Part shown: in pieces, positions 1 through 8,977 of the stretch
Numbering within the stretch: the stretch's first letter is position 1
How the letters are laid out: each line of letters begins with the position of its first letter
DNA from: Kitasatospora cinereorecta
Lineage (GTDB): Bacteria; Actinomycetota; Actinomycetes; Streptomycetales; Streptomycetaceae
Assembly (NCBI RefSeq): GCF_024172095.1
Contig: NZ_JAMZDX010000005.1
Location: 434,001 to 498,000 of the forward strand
Length of the DNA stretch: 64,000 bases
Reading direction: 5' to 3'
Translations under genes and position numbers: made by a program
The notes under the pieces: generated by a model
The model's database searches: none
Told to the model about the DNA's origin: nothing
Seen by the model: only the letters and a program-made list of their open reading frames with translations

Positions 1-1611
1 CCAGCGCACGGCCCGGCGCACCGCCGGGTGGTCGACGGCGATGCCGGCCGCGACCAGCGCGGGCAGCACCGACATGGTGCCGTAGATGTAGTTGGTGCCC
101 CAGCGGCCGAACCAGGAACCGTCGGCCTCCTGGTTGCGCAGCAGCCAGCTGATGCCGCGCCGGCAGCGGGGGTCGTGGGCGAGGCCGACCGCGGCGAGCA
201 TCTCGACCATGTGCGCGGTGACGTCCGCCGAGGGCGGGTCGATCACCTCGCCGAAGTCGCAGAACGGCAGCTTGTTGGGGAGCGGGCTGGTGTTGTCGGC
301 GTCGAAGGCGCCCCAGGCGCCGTTGCGGGACTGCATGCCGAGGGTCCACTCGACCGCGCGCCGCATCGCGCCGTCGACCTTCTCGGGTTCGGGGTGGGCG
401 ACGCGGTGCAGGGCGAGCACCACCTCGGCGGTGTCGTCGACGTCGGGGTAGGTGTCGTTCTGGAACTCGAAGGCCCAGCCGCCGGGGGCGAGCTGCGGCC
501 GCTTGACCGCCCAGTCGCCGCGGGTGGTGATCTCCTCGGCGAGCATCCAGTCGGTGGCCCGCACCAGGGCGGGGTGGTCGCCGGGCAGGCCGGCGTCGCG
601 CAGCGCGATGGTGGCCAGGCAGGTGTCCCAGACCGGGGACTGGCAGGCCTCCATCCAGCGGCGGCCGTCCTCGGTGTGCACGGTGAAGCCGTCGAAGGAG
701 GCGATCCCGGCCTTCATCACCGGGTGGTCGAGGGAGTAGCCGAGCAGGCTGAGCGAGATCAGCGAGTAGACGGCGGGCGGCTGGATGCCGCCCCAGCAGC
801 CGTCGGACTCCTGGCGCTCGATGATCCAGCGGGCGGCCTGCTGCATGGCGAGGCGGCGCAGCGGGCGCAGCGCGTACCGGTGGTAGTGGTGCATCAGCCG
901 GTCGAGGCGCTGGAAGAGGCCGTCCCAGCTGGCGGCGGGGGCCAGCGGGCGGGTGGGGAAAGGATTCGCCGGGTCGGTGTGCAGTTCGGTGAGGTCGAAC
1001 GGGGCCGGGCGGACCGGCCGGTGGGCCGAGACCACGGTCAGCGGGACGATGGTCTGCCGGGCCCACTGGGCGAAGGAGTAGAGGTTCAGCGGTGCCCAGC
1101 GGGGCAGGAAGATCAGTTCGGGTGGCAGTTCGGGGAGCTGTTCCCAGGGCCACCAGCCGAACAGGGCGAGCCAGATCCGGGTGAAGACCCGGGCGGCCGC
1201 GATCCCGCCGGCGCCGCGGACGTACGCGGCGGCGGCGGCCATGTGCGGCGCCCCGGGGTCCTCGCCGGCCAGCTTCAGCGCGACGTAGGCCTCCACGGTG
1301 GTGGAGAGTTCGGGCGGCCCGCCGTGGAAGGTGGCCCAGGTGCCGTCGTCACGCTGCTGGGAGCGGATCCAGGCCGCGGTGGCCCGGGTCTGCTCCTCGG
1401 TGCGGATGCCGAGGAACTGGCGCAGTAAAAGGTCCTCGGCGTCCATGGTGACGTTGGTCTCCAGGTCGCCCTTCCACCAGCCGTCGGCGTGCTGAAGGGA
1501 CAGCAGATGGGCGGTGGCGCGGCTGAGCGCCGCCCCAGGTGAGGAATCGTCAGGTTGTCGTACTGCAACTGAGGCTTTGGGGTCGATCCGGCCGCCTGCT
1601 GTTGCTGTCAC
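1..1611 (-). CDS. shc: Squalene-hopene cyclase, 3' end outside window
   Basis: Cyclises squalene to hopene/hopanol at the membrane, the committed step of hopanoid synthesis. The 3' end lies beyond the window edge, so 537 of the usual roughly 660-690 residues are present. Seen: an N-terminal GWWKGDLETNVTMDAEDLL block, the catalytic DVDDTA motif (Asp at residues 390, 392, 393) that protonates squalene, and a QW-type repeat beginning QEADGSW at residue 494. GTG at 1611 is preferred to GTG at 1617 because it yields the MTAT start I associate with actinobacterial Shc and lies about 10 nt after GAGAGAGG. It follows the polyprenyl synthetase gene by 7 bp and is the last visible gene of the hpnCDE operon. 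Confidence 0.96.
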   Translation of the reverse strand, partial: MTATAGGRIDPKASVAVRQPDDSSPGAALSRATAHLLSLQHADGWWKGDLETNVTMDAEDLLLRQFLGIRTEEQTRATAAWIRSQQRDDGTWATFHGGPPELSTTVEAYVALKLAGEDPGAPHMAAAAAYVRGAGGIAAARVFTRIWLALFGWWPWEQLPELPPELIFLPRWAPLNLYSFAQWARQTIVPLTVVSAHRPVRPAPFDLTELHTDPANPFPTRPLAPAASWDGLFQRLDRLMHHYHRYALRPLRRLAMQQAARWIIERQESDGCWGGIQPPAVYSLISLSLLGYSLDHPVMKAGIASFDGFTVHTEDGRRWMEACQSPVWDTCLATIALRDAGLPGDHPALVRATDWMLAEEITTRGDWAVKRPQLAPGGWAFEFQNDTYPDVDDTAEVVLALHRVAHPEPEKVDGAMRRAVEWTLGMQSRNGAWGAFDADNTSPLPNKLPFCDFGEVIDPPSADVTAHMVEMLAAVGLAHDPRCRRGISWLLRNQEADGSWFGRWGTNYIYGTMSVLPALVAAGIAVDHPAVRRAVRW

Positions 1612-1618
1612 CTTCACG

Positions 1619-2776
1619 TCACCTCTCTCGTACCACCACGAATTCGGCGAGTGCGACGAAGTGCTCCCGCACCACGTCGGCCATGGGAACCTCGTCCAGA
1701 GCGGCGAGGGCGGTCTCGTACTGGCGGCGGGCCTCCTCCTGCGTCCAGGCCCGGCCGCCGGCGTCCTCGATCAGCGCGGCGCGGGCGGCGAGCTGCTGCT
1801 CGCTCTCCTCGCCCCGGCCGGTCGGGTCGGCCAGCTGCTCCGCCAGCTTGCGGGAGGCGGCGCCGCCCTCGGCCAACGCCGCGCAGACCGGCAGCGACTT
1901 CTTGCGCGACTGCAGGTCGCTCCAGTGCGGCTTGCCGGTGACCTCGGTGGCTCCCCAGATGCCGAGCAGGTCGTCGACCGCCTGGAAGGCCAGGCCCAGG
2001 TGGTGGCCGTAGCGCTGCAGCGCGTCCGAGACCCGGTCGTCGGCCCCGGCCAGCACCGCGCCGATCGCCGCCGAGGCGGCCAGCAGGGCGCCGGTCTTGC
2101 CGCCCTCCATGGTCAGGCACTCCTCGACGGTGACCACGTCGCGCTGCTCGAAGGAGACGTCCAGCGCCTGCCCGTCGATCAGCTTGCGGGTGGCGGTGGT
2201 GATCAGCCGGACGGCGCGGGCGGCGTCGGCGGGGTCGGCCCCGCCGGTCACGGCGGCGTCCAGCAGCACCTCGGTGCCCAGCGTGGCGAGCGCGTCGCCG
2301 GCCAGGATCGCCTGGGCCGGCCCGAAGACCGTCCACGCCGTGGCCCGGTGCCGTCGGGTCTCGTCACCGTCCATCAGGTCATCATGGAGGAGGGAGAAGT
2401 TGTGCACCAGTTCAACCGATACCCCACCGGGTACTCCCACCTCGGCGGATGCACCCACGGCCTCGGCCGACAGCAGGGCCAGCGCGGGCCGGACGGCCTT
2501 GCCGCCGTCGCCCGCCGCGGGCTTGCCGTCCCGGTCGATCCAGCCGAAGTGGTACGCCGCGACGGTGTCCATCGGTGCGGCCAAACGGGCGACGGCCTGC
2601 CGCATCGACGGGGTGCACATGGTCCGTCCGCGGGCCAGCAGGTCCAGCACGGTCGTCGTGTCCTTGACCGGGGAGCCGGTACGAGCCTCCACGTTCGTTC
2701 CCTCTCGGTGCGTGGCGCCGGCCGCCGCGGTGGGTCGGCCGGATGCGAAGTCAGTGGTTGAAGGGCGCGCCGTCAT
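1619..2776 (-). CDS. Polyprenyl diphosphate synthase (farnesyl-PP type) of the hopanoid operon
   Basis: Trans-isoprenyl diphosphate synthase, 385 aa, that presumably builds the farnesyl diphosphate used by HpnD/HpnC. Seen: GGKAVRP (residues 91-97), first Asp-rich motif HDDLMDGDE (residues 131-139) and second region FQAVDDLLGIWG near residue 268; both bind Mg-diphosphate in this family. The ATG overlaps the hpnE stop as ATGA, so the genes are translationally coupled. The first 50 or so residues are low-complexity and not family-like, so a downstream in-frame start is possible. Position between hpnE and shc supports a dedicated supply of C15 precursor; the exact chain length cannot be read from sequence alone. 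Confidence 0.9.
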   Translation of the reverse strand: MTARPSTTDFASGRPTAAAGATHREGTNVEARTGSPVKDTTTVLDLLARGRTMCTPSMRQAVARLAAPMDTVAAYHFGWIDRDGKPAAGDGGKAVRPALALLSAEAVGASAEVGVPGGVSVELVHNFSLLHDDLMDGDETRRHRATAWTVFGPAQAILAGDALATLGTEVLLDAAVTGGADPADAARAVRLITTATRKLIDGQALDVSFEQRDVVTVEECLTMEGGKTGALLAASAAIGAVLAGADDRVSDALQRYGHHLGLAFQAVDDLLGIWGATEVTGKPHWSDLQSRKKSLPVCAALAEGGAASRKLAEQLADPTGRGEESEQQLAARAALIEDAGGRAWTQEEARRQYETALAALDEVPMADVVREHFVALAEFVVVRER

Positions 2777-4170
2777 CGGGGCCACCTTCCGTCGCCGCGG
2801 TCGACCGGCAGCCGTCCGGCTCCGGCCAGCGCGGCGTCGGCCGCGGCATGGCCGCTGCGCACCGCGCTCTCCATCGTCGCGGGCCATCCGGTGGCCGTCC
2901 ACGAACCGGCCAGCAGCACGCCGGGGATCCGGGTCCGGGCGGCCGGGCGCAGCGCGGCGGTGCCGGGTGCGGGGTCGAAGGTGGCGGTGCGCTCGCGGGT
3001 GACGAAGAAGTCCAGCACCTCGGCGCCGCGGGCCGCGGGCAGCAGCCGCTCCAGCTCCGGCAGGTAGCGTGCCCGCAGCTCGGCCACCGGCAGGTCGATC
3101 TCGTCCTCGGCCGCGGACTGCGACAGCGCCAGGTACTGGGCCCCGGGCACGGCCAGGCCGGAATGGGCCGTCCGGTCGAAGACCCACTGGACCGGCGAGC
3201 CCAGCGCGGCGAAGAACGGGCGGCGCAGCAGCTTGCGGTCGTAGACCACGTGGACGTTGAGGATCGGGGCGGTGCCCAGCTCGGCGAGCCGCTCCTGGCC
3301 CTCGATCGCACCGGGCGGCAGCAGGTCCGCCGCCGCGTCCTGGGCCCCGGCCAGCACCACGGTGTCGGCGGTGAGCAGCTCGCCGCTCTCCAGCCGTACG
3401 GCGTGCTGGTCGGCGGGCTTCAGCTCGGCGGCCCTGGCCCGCAACAGCACCCGGACCCCGGCCCGCTCCAGCTCGGCGCGGGCCCGGTCGTGGTGGATCT
3501 CGCCGAGCGGCACCCGGGCGGTGCCGATGTCGGAGGCGCCCGGGTCGGAGAGCAGGCCGGTCTTGAAGACCATCGCGGCCAGCGCCAGCGAGGTGCGGTC
3601 GGCGGTGGCGTTCAGGGTGGCCACGCCGACCAGGTCCCAGAGGGCGGCCAGGGTGGCCGGGGTCTGGCCCTGTCGTCGCAGCCAGTCACCGAAGGAGACC
3701 TCGTCCAGCGCCGGGTCGGCCAGGTCGAGGCGGCGCAGCGCGAGCGCCGCCCGGACCACCCGCAGCCGGTCGGCCGGGCCGAGGTGCGGGTAGGTCGCCA
3801 GGCTGGCGGCCAGGTGCAGCGGGACGGGCAGCTCGGCGCGGCGCAGCCGGCCCAGCGTGCGGGAGCCGTCGGCTCCGAGGCCGAGCACCGGCACGTCCAG
3901 CCGGGGCTGGAGGTCCACCAGGTGGCCCGCGCCCAGCCGGTCGACCAGGCCGCGGTAGGCGGTGCAACAGCGCAGGTAGACGTGCTGGCCGTTGTCGACG
4001 GTCAGCTCGCCGCGCCGGAAGGAGAAGGCCAGGCCGCCGAGCCGGGGCCGGCCCTCGACCAGGGTGACCCGCCGGCCGGCCTCGGCGAGGCGCAGCGCGG
4101 CGGTGATCCCGGCCAGGCCGCCGCCGACCACCACGGCGGTGGGCTGGGCGTCGTGCACCCGTGCGGTCAT
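2773..4170 (-). CDS. hpnE: Squalene-associated FAD-dependent desaturase HpnE
   Basis: FAD-dependent amine-oxidase-fold enzyme of 465 aa which, in the HpnCDE route, reduces hydroxysqualene to squalene. Seen: N-terminal dinucleotide-binding stretch VVVGGGLAGITAALRLAEAG (residues 14-33) followed by the GLAFSFRRG and DNGQHVYL blocks typical of HpnE/phytoene-desaturase relatives. Second from last but two in the operon; its stop overlaps the next start by 4 bp. About 97 bp separate its ATG from the hpnD stop, unlike the overlapping joints elsewhere. That gap has a GTGTCA...TGACAC dyad (4218-4244) and could hold an internal promoter, though I see no convincing -10/-35 pair. Confidence 0.94.
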   Translation of the reverse strand: MTARVHDAQPTAVVVGGGLAGITAALRLAEAGRRVTLVEGRPRLGGLAFSFRRGELTVDNGQHVYLRCCTAYRGLVDRLGAGHLVDLQPRLDVPVLGLGADGSRTLGRLRRAELPVPLHLAASLATYPHLGPADRLRVVRAALALRRLDLADPALDEVSFGDWLRRQGQTPATLAALWDLVGVATLNATADRTSLALAAMVFKTGLLSDPGASDIGTARVPLGEIHHDRARAELERAGVRVLLRARAAELKPADQHAVRLESGELLTADTVVLAGAQDAAADLLPPGAIEGQERLAELGTAPILNVHVVYDRKLLRRPFFAALGSPVQWVFDRTAHSGLAVPGAQYLALSQSAAEDEIDLPVAELRARYLPELERLLPAARGAEVLDFFVTRERTATFDPAPGTAALRPAARTRIPGVLLAGSWTATGWPATMESAVRSGHAAADAALAGAGRLPVDRGDGRWPR

Positions 4171-4267
4171 CTGCCCCTCCCCGTGCCGTGGTGCCGGTCC
4201 GGGCGGAACGCCGCCGGTGTCACCAGTGGATCTCTGTTGACACAGCGTGACATAACTGGCGAGAGAA

Positions 4268-5167
4268 TCAAGAACGCCCTCCGGCGAGCCCGGACAGTGC
4301 CACGTACGCCTTCTCCCAGCCGGGCAGCGAGACCCGGCCGCGGAGCACCGACTCCGGGTCGGCGGCGATCCGGCCGAGCAGGCGGTGGTAGATGCCGGCC
4401 ATCGCGGCGGTGCAGGCCCGGCTGCGGCGGTCCAGCATCGGCAGCAGCCGCAGGCCCTCCTCGAAGGCCTGCTGGGCCCGCGCGGCCTGGAAGGCCACCA
4501 GGCCGGCGAAGTCGGCGCCGGCGGGCAGGTCGGTGGCGAAGCCCTGCTGGCAGCCGAACCGCTCCAGGTCCTCCGCGGGCAGGTAGGTGCGGCCGTTCAG
4601 GGCGTCCTCGCGCAGGTCGCGGAGGATGTTGGTGAGCTGCAGCGCCAGGCCCAGGGTGTCGGCGTACGCGGCGCCGCGCTCCCAGTCCCGGCAGCCGTAG
4701 ACGCCGAGGGAGAGCCGCCCGATCGAGCCGGCCACGCAGCGGCAGTAGACCTTGAGCTCCTCGAAGGTGCGGTACTCGGCGCCCTTGAGGTCCATCTCGA
4801 CGCCGTCGATCAGCTCGTCGAAGCCGTCCAGCGGGATCGGGAAGCGGCGGGCGGCGTCGGCCAGCGCCACCTTGATCGGGTCGGTGTCCTCCTCGGTGAC
4901 CTCGCCGCGGCGGATCTCGTCCAGCAGGCCGCGGGTGCGCAGCAGCGCCTCGGCCTTCTGCTCGGCCGGCAGCTCGCCGTCGCCGATGTCGTCGACCCGG
5001 CGGGCCAGGGCGTACAGCGCGGACATGGCCAGCCGCTTGGGCTCCGGCAGCAGGCGGATGCCGTAGCTGAAGTTGCGGGCCTGCAGGGCGGTGACCGCCT
5101 CGCAGTAGCGGTAGGCCGCCAGGACCGGCGCCGACGCCAGTGGTGATGCCGCCACTCGGGCGTTCAC
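4268..5167 (-). CDS. hpnD: Presqualene diphosphate synthase HpnD
   Basis: Condenses two farnesyl diphosphates to presqualene diphosphate (squalene/phytoene synthase fold), 299 aa. Seen: YALARRVDDIGDGEL carries the first Asp-rich motif and LQLTNILRDLREDALNGRTY the second (DxxxD); a conserved YCRCVAG element lies between them. Length matches the family. The start ATG overlaps the hpnC stop (ATGA), so HpnC and HpnD are coupled, as expected for enzymes acting in sequence. It is distinguished from HpnC by the more canonical Asp-rich motifs and by gene order. Confidence 0.93.
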   Translation of the reverse strand: MNARVAASPLASAPVLAAYRYCEAVTALQARNFSYGIRLLPEPKRLAMSALYALARRVDDIGDGELPAEQKAEALLRTRGLLDEIRRGEVTEEDTDPIKVALADAARRFPIPLDGFDELIDGVEMDLKGAEYRTFEELKVYCRCVAGSIGRLSLGVYGCRDWERGAAYADTLGLALQLTNILRDLREDALNGRTYLPAEDLERFGCQQGFATDLPAGADFAGLVAFQAARAQQAFEEGLRLLPMLDRRSRACTAAMAGIYHRLLGRIAADPESVLRGRVSLPGWEKAYVALSGLAGGRS

Positions 5168-6099
5168 CTTCCCTTCACGAAGAGTGCCGCCGCCCGGAGT
5201 GCGAGGCGGCGCTTGTCCGGCTTCGGCTGGTGCGCGAGCACGTCGTACCCGGCCGCCTCGATGGCGTCCAGGGCCGCGTACCCGCCGGCGGTGAATCCCG
5301 CCAGCAGCAGTCGGAGCCTCCCGTGAACCGTACCCACCAGCGGTGAACCCCGGTCGAGCAGGGTCCGGGCCCGGCCGGCCTCGAAGGCGACCAGCTCGCG
5401 CACGGCCGGCCCGGCGGACGGCGCGGCGAGGTCGGCCTCGGTCACCCCGAACCGGGCCATCGACTCCTGGGGGAGGTAGATCCGGTCGCGGCCGAGGTCC
5501 TCCGCGACGTCCTGGAGGTGCTCGACGATCTGCAGCGCGGTGCAGACGGCGTCGGAGAGTTCGATCCGCTCGGGGGTCAGCCGGCCGGCGATGCCGAGCA
5601 CCAGGCGGCCGACCGGGTCGGCGGAGAGCGTGCAGTAGCGCAGCAGGTCCTGGTAGGTCGGGTAGCGGCTGTCGCGCTGGTCCACCCGGTTGGCCTCGAT
5701 CAGCCGGCGGAACGGCTCGGGGGTGAGGCCGTGCCGGTCCACGGTCGGGACCAGGGCCCGCATCAGGGGGTGGAGCGGCTGCTCGGCGCTGTCGCCGAGG
5801 GCGGCGGCGAAGACCCGGTCCAGGTCGCGCTCCAGCCCGTCCAGCAGGGCGAGCCGGAAGCCGGGAGCGTCCTCACCCGCCTCCACCCCGAGCAGCCCGG
5901 CCACGGCCGCCGGGTCGGCCAGGTCGCCGTCGCCGGCGTCGTCCACCAGCCGGGCGAAGCCGTAGACCGCCATCAGGTCGGACCGCCAGGCGGCGGGCAG
6001 GAAGGAGGGGGCCACCGGGAAGTTCTCCAGGTCCGCCTTCTCCAGCGTGGCACCGTCCGTCTGGTTATCTGATTTGGCTGAAGCCGACACTGCGGTCAC
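5164..6099 (-). CDS. hpnC: Squalene synthase-like HpnC (hydroxysqualene synthase)
   Basis: Converts presqualene diphosphate to hydroxysqualene in the HpnCDE pathway; squalene/phytoene synthase fold, 311 aa. Seen: LENFPVAPSFLP (a hallmark of HpnC, near residues 24-35), the LVDDAGDGDL Asp motif and the EHLQDVAEDLGRDRIYLPQE second motif. First gene of the hopanoid operon; starts with GTG after GGGGGAG. A TAGAAC element about 10 bp upstream of the GTG could be a -10 box, but no good -35 was seen. The tail of the neighbouring exporter operon ends about 130 bp upstream at a strong hairpin. Confidence 0.93.
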   Translation of the reverse strand: MTAVSASAKSDNQTDGATLEKADLENFPVAPSFLPAAWRSDLMAVYGFARLVDDAGDGDLADPAAVAGLLGVEAGEDAPGFRLALLDGLERDLDRVFAAALGDSAEQPLHPLMRALVPTVDRHGLTPEPFRRLIEANRVDQRDSRYPTYQDLLRYCTLSADPVGRLVLGIAGRLTPERIELSDAVCTALQIVEHLQDVAEDLGRDRIYLPQESMARFGVTEADLAAPSAGPAVRELVAFEAGRARTLLDRGSPLVGTVHGRLRLLLAGFTAGGYAALDAIEAAGYDVLAHQPKPDKRRLALRAAALFVKGR

Positions 6100-6172
6100 T
6101 CCCCCGTTCTACACCGGTGCCCGTCGCCCTCGCGGCTCGGACACGCACACGTCACCCGGTCACCCGCACAGC

Positions 6173-6209
6173 GCAGGGCCGGTACCGGGAGCCCCGGTAC
6201 CGGCCCTGC
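6173..6209 (-). terminator. Perfect 17-bp hairpin after the exporter operon
   Basis: The arms 6173-6189 and 6193-6209 are perfect reverse complements (17 bp) around a 3-nt loop. It lies 20 bp beyond the stop of the ABC ATPase gene and upstream of hpnC, so it most likely ends the leftward exporter transcript and insulates the hopanoid operon. There is no strong U-run, as is common in high-GC actinomycetes. Confidence 0.8.
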
Positions 6210-6228
6210 CTGCGTGCTCACCCCCAGG

Positions 6229-7044
6229 TCAGGGGCGCTCACCCTTCTCGTACATCCGGACCACCTCTTCGGTGTGCCCGTCCATCACCAGCTCGCCGTG
6301 CTCGATCCAGATGGTCCGCTCGCAGGTCTCGCGGATCGAGTTGTTGTCGTGGCTGACCAGGAAGACCGTACCGGCCTCCTTGCGCAGCTCCTCGATCCGC
6401 TTCTTGGAGCGGTTCTGGAACGCCTGGTCGCCGGTGGCCAGCGCCTCGTCGATCAGCAGCACGTCGTGCGCCTTGGCCGCCGCGATGGAGAACCGCAGGC
6501 GGGCGCCCATGCCGGAGGAGTACGTGCGCATGGGCAGCGAGATGAAGTCGCCCTTCTCGTTGATGCCCGAGAAGTCGACGATGCCCTGGTAGCGCTCGCG
6601 CACCTGGGCCGGGCTCATGCCCATCGCCAGGCAGCCCAGCACCACGTTGCGCTCACCGGTCAGGTCGTTCATCAGCGCGGCGTTGACACCCAGCAGCGAG
6701 GGCTGCCCGTGGGTGTAGATCGCGCCCCGCTCGGTCGGCAGCAGGCCGGCGATGGCCGCCAGCATGGTCGACTTGCCCGAGCCGTTGGACCCGATCAGGC
6801 CGACCGCCTCGCCCTTGTAGGCGGTGAAGCTGACGCCGCGGACCGCGTGCACCTCGCGGATCGCCGGCGACTTCTTGCGGGTGATGATGCGGCTCAGCGC
6901 CGAGGTGGCGCTGCCCTTGCCCGAGCCCGCGCCGTGCACCTTGTACACGATGTGCACGTCGTCCACGACGACCGTCGGAACCTTGGCCTGCTGGGCGTCC
7001 ACCGGGACCGCCTCCTTGACGTCACTCAGAGCTGTGTCAGCCAC
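6229..7044 (-). CDS. ABC exporter ATPase, TagH-like
   Basis: ATPase subunit of a polysaccharide/teichoic-acid-type ABC-2 exporter, 271 aa, cytoplasmic face of the membrane. Seen: Walker A GSNGSGKST (85-93), signature YSSGMG (175-180), Walker B VLLIDE (195-200), H-loop histidine 232. The long pre-Walker segment including HAVRGVSFTAYKGE, and absence of a large C-terminal carbohydrate-binding extension, match TagH-type proteins with a short tail. Its ATG lies inside the permease gene (8-bp overlap). Last gene of the operon that also encodes a nucleotidyltransferase, G1P-dehydrogenase-like enzyme, CDP-alcohol transferase and glycosyltransferase, so the cargo is probably the glycolipid or polymer these make. 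Confidence 0.9.
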   Translation of the reverse strand: MADTALSDVKEAVPVDAQQAKVPTVVVDDVHIVYKVHGAGSGKGSATSALSRIITRKKSPAIREVHAVRGVSFTAYKGEAVGLIGSNGSGKSTMLAAIAGLLPTERGAIYTHGQPSLLGVNAALMNDLTGERNVVLGCLAMGMSPAQVRERYQGIVDFSGINEKGDFISLPMRTYSSGMGARLRFSIAAAKAHDVLLIDEALATGDQAFQNRSKKRIEELRKEAGTVFLVSHDNNSIRETCERTIWIEHGELVMDGHTEEVVRMYEKGERP

Positions 7045-8008
7045 GGCCGTACTCCTCCTCCGCCTTCCAGAAGAACACGAAGCCGAGGACGAAGGCGACG
7101 ACCGCCCAGGTCACGGCCATCATCCAGATGTGGTCCGGCAGGATCAACGCCTTGGGCATCGCGTGGCCGGCCGCGTCGGTGCCACCGGGGTAGATGTGCG
7201 GGTTGAAGCTGTCCGGCATGAACGCGTAGCGCATCAGGTCCATGTAGATGGTGGCCGGGTTCCAGGAGTACAGCGTCTGGTAGATCTTCGGCCAGCTCTG
7301 GATGTACGGCGAGACGCTGTACATCACGCCCGAGACGTACATCCAGGTGCGCAGCAGGAAGGGCATCAGCTGCGAGATGTCCGAGGTCTTGGCGCCGACC
7401 CGGGCCATCACCAGGGCCAGACCGGTGTTGAAGAAGCACTGCAGCAGCAGCGCCGGGATGATCAGCAGCCAGGTCGGGCCGGGCGTCACACCATTCGCCA
7501 GGACGATGCCGACCAGCACCACCATCGAGATCAGCAGCTGCTGCAGCTGGATCACGGTGAAGGCGACCGGCAGCGCGGCGCGCGGGAAGTGCAGCGCCCG
7601 GATCAGGCCCAGGTTGTCCGAGATGGACCGGGTACCGGCCTGGATCGCGCTCTGCGAGAACTGGAAGACGAAGACGCCGACGCACAGCCACGCGATGTAG
7701 ATCGGGACCGAGTCCCGGCTGCGCAGGATCATGCCGAAGACCAGGTAGAAGACCGCGCAGTTCAGCAGCGGGGTCAGTACCTGCCAGAGCTGGCCCAGCT
7801 TGGCGGTGGTGTACTGCGCCACCAGACGGGCGGTGGCGAAGGCCGTGATGAAGGCCCGCCGGGCCCACAGCTGCCGCACGTACTCGGGCAGGGTCGGCCG
7901 CCGGCCGCTGACCGACAGGTGGTACTTGGCCGCCAGTTCCTTGGGCGTCAGGCCCGCGTCGGTTCCCCTCGGCGAGGAGAGGCTGACGGGGTCACTCAGT
8001 GTCGACAC
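7037..8008 (-). CDS. ABC-2 type exporter permease, TagG-like
   Basis: Membrane subunit of the exporter, 323 aa, with about six predicted hydrophobic segments (for example LLNCAVFYLVFGMIL and a long VVLVGIVLANGV region) and the ABC-2 motif region SWNPATIYMDLMRYAF near the C-terminus. The cytoplasmic N-terminus of about 60 residues is typical of TagG/RfbA permeases. Coupled to the ATPase gene by an 8-bp overlap; 87 bp separate it from the glycosyltransferase stop, and no terminator is evident there, so it probably remains in the same transcript. Substrate not deducible beyond the operon context. Confidence 0.9.
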   Translation of the reverse strand: MSTLSDPVSLSSPRGTDAGLTPKELAAKYHLSVSGRRPTLPEYVRQLWARRAFITAFATARLVAQYTTAKLGQLWQVLTPLLNCAVFYLVFGMILRSRDSVPIYIAWLCVGVFVFQFSQSAIQAGTRSISDNLGLIRALHFPRAALPVAFTVIQLQQLLISMVVLVGIVLANGVTPGPTWLLIIPALLLQCFFNTGLALVMARVGAKTSDISQLMPFLLRTWMYVSGVMYSVSPYIQSWPKIYQTLYSWNPATIYMDLMRYAFMPDSFNPHIYPGGTDAAGHAMPKALILPDHIWMMAVTWAVVAFVLGFVFFWKAEEEYGRG

Positions 8009-8095
8009 ATTCGTCCTTCACGGGAGGTGCAACCACGGGGGACACGGTTTCGCTGCTCGCGGGATCGGCACGGGGGATTCGCCGATAGGTTGCGA

Positions 8096-8977
8096 TCAGA
8101 TGATTGGCGGTCTGCCGAGCCTGGTCAAGCGCCAGACGGTGCTCCACCTGATCGGTCGGCGCGGCCCGCAGGGCTCGCTCCAGCCGGCGCGGAAGCCGCC
8201 CAGCCACGCCTTCAGTCCGTCGCGGGAGGGGCGGCGGGCCAGGGTGAGCAGCAACCACGTCCCCAGGTAAAGAGGCACCAGGGGGGCCGGAAGGTTCCGT
8301 CGGGCCAGCCACACCCGGTTGCGGGCCACGTTGTGGAAGTACGCGCCGTGTCGGGCCGGGGAGGTGGCCGGGTGGTGCAGCACCACGTCGGGGAGGTAGT
8401 CGATCGACCAGCCGGCGTCCAGCGCCCGCCAGGCCAGGTCGGTCTCCTCGTGGGCGTAGAAGAACTCCGCCGGGAGCTGCCCGGCCTGCGGGAAGACCGC
8501 GGTGCGCACCGCGCTGGCGCCGCCCAGGAAGGTGGTCACCCGCGAGCCGCGCAGGGGGTCGCCGACCCGGACCCGCGGCACGTGGCGCCGCTGGGTGGTG
8601 CCGGTCTCCGGGTCCGCGATCCGGAACGAGACGATGCCCAGGCTCGGGTCCTCGGTGAAGGCCCGGCGCAGGTGCTCGGCCGAATCGGTGTTCGGCAGCA
8701 GCCCGTCGTCGTCCAGGAAGAGCACCGCGTCGACGTCGCGGCCGTCCGGGCCGAACAGCTCGATGCCGACGTTGCGGCCGCCCGGGATGCCGAGGTTCTC
8801 CGGCAGCTCCACGGCCCGCACCCCGGCCGGCAGGGCCGGCAGCGGGGCGCCGTTGCCGACCACGGCGAGCTCGACGGCCGGGCCCTGCTGGGCCCGGACC
8901 GACTCGATCAGGGCGTTCAGCTCGGCGGGCCGGTTGCCCATCGTGATGATCACCGCACCGAGCTTGAACCCGCTCAT
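8096..8977 (-). CDS. Family 2 glycosyltransferase
   Basis: GT-A fold glycosyltransferase, 293 aa. Seen: GAVIITMGNRPAELNALIES at the N-terminus, the nucleotide-sugar/metal motif FLDDDG near residue 90, and a HEETDLAWRALDAGW acceptor/catalytic block near residue 175, as in rhamnosyl-type GT2 enzymes. A short hydrophobic stretch (LVPLYLGTWLLLTLA) near the C-terminus may attach it to the membrane. Start ATG overlaps the stop of the CDP-alcohol transferase gene by 4 bp, placing it as the sugar-adding step after lipid formation. Sugar donor unknown. Confidence 0.88.
   Translation of the reverse strand: MSGFKLGAVIITMGNRPAELNALIESVRAQQGPAVELAVVGNGAPLPALPAGVRAVELPENLGIPGGRNVGIELFGPDGRDVDAVLFLDDDGLLPNTDSAEHLRRAFTEDPSLGIVSFRIADPETGTTQRRHVPRVRVGDPLRGSRVTTFLGGASAVRTAVFPQAGQLPAEFFYAHEETDLAWRALDAGWSIDYLPDVVLHHPATSPARHGAYFHNVARNRVWLARRNLPAPLVPLYLGTWLLLTLARRPSRDGLKAWLGGFRAGWSEPCGPRRPIRWSTVWRLTRLGRPPII

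Noticed and set aside
28..1428. A 466-codon plus-strand open frame opposite shc
   Set aside because: It is the antisense shadow expected in high-GC sequence; the minus frame carries the DVDD and QW motifs of squalene-hopene cyclase.
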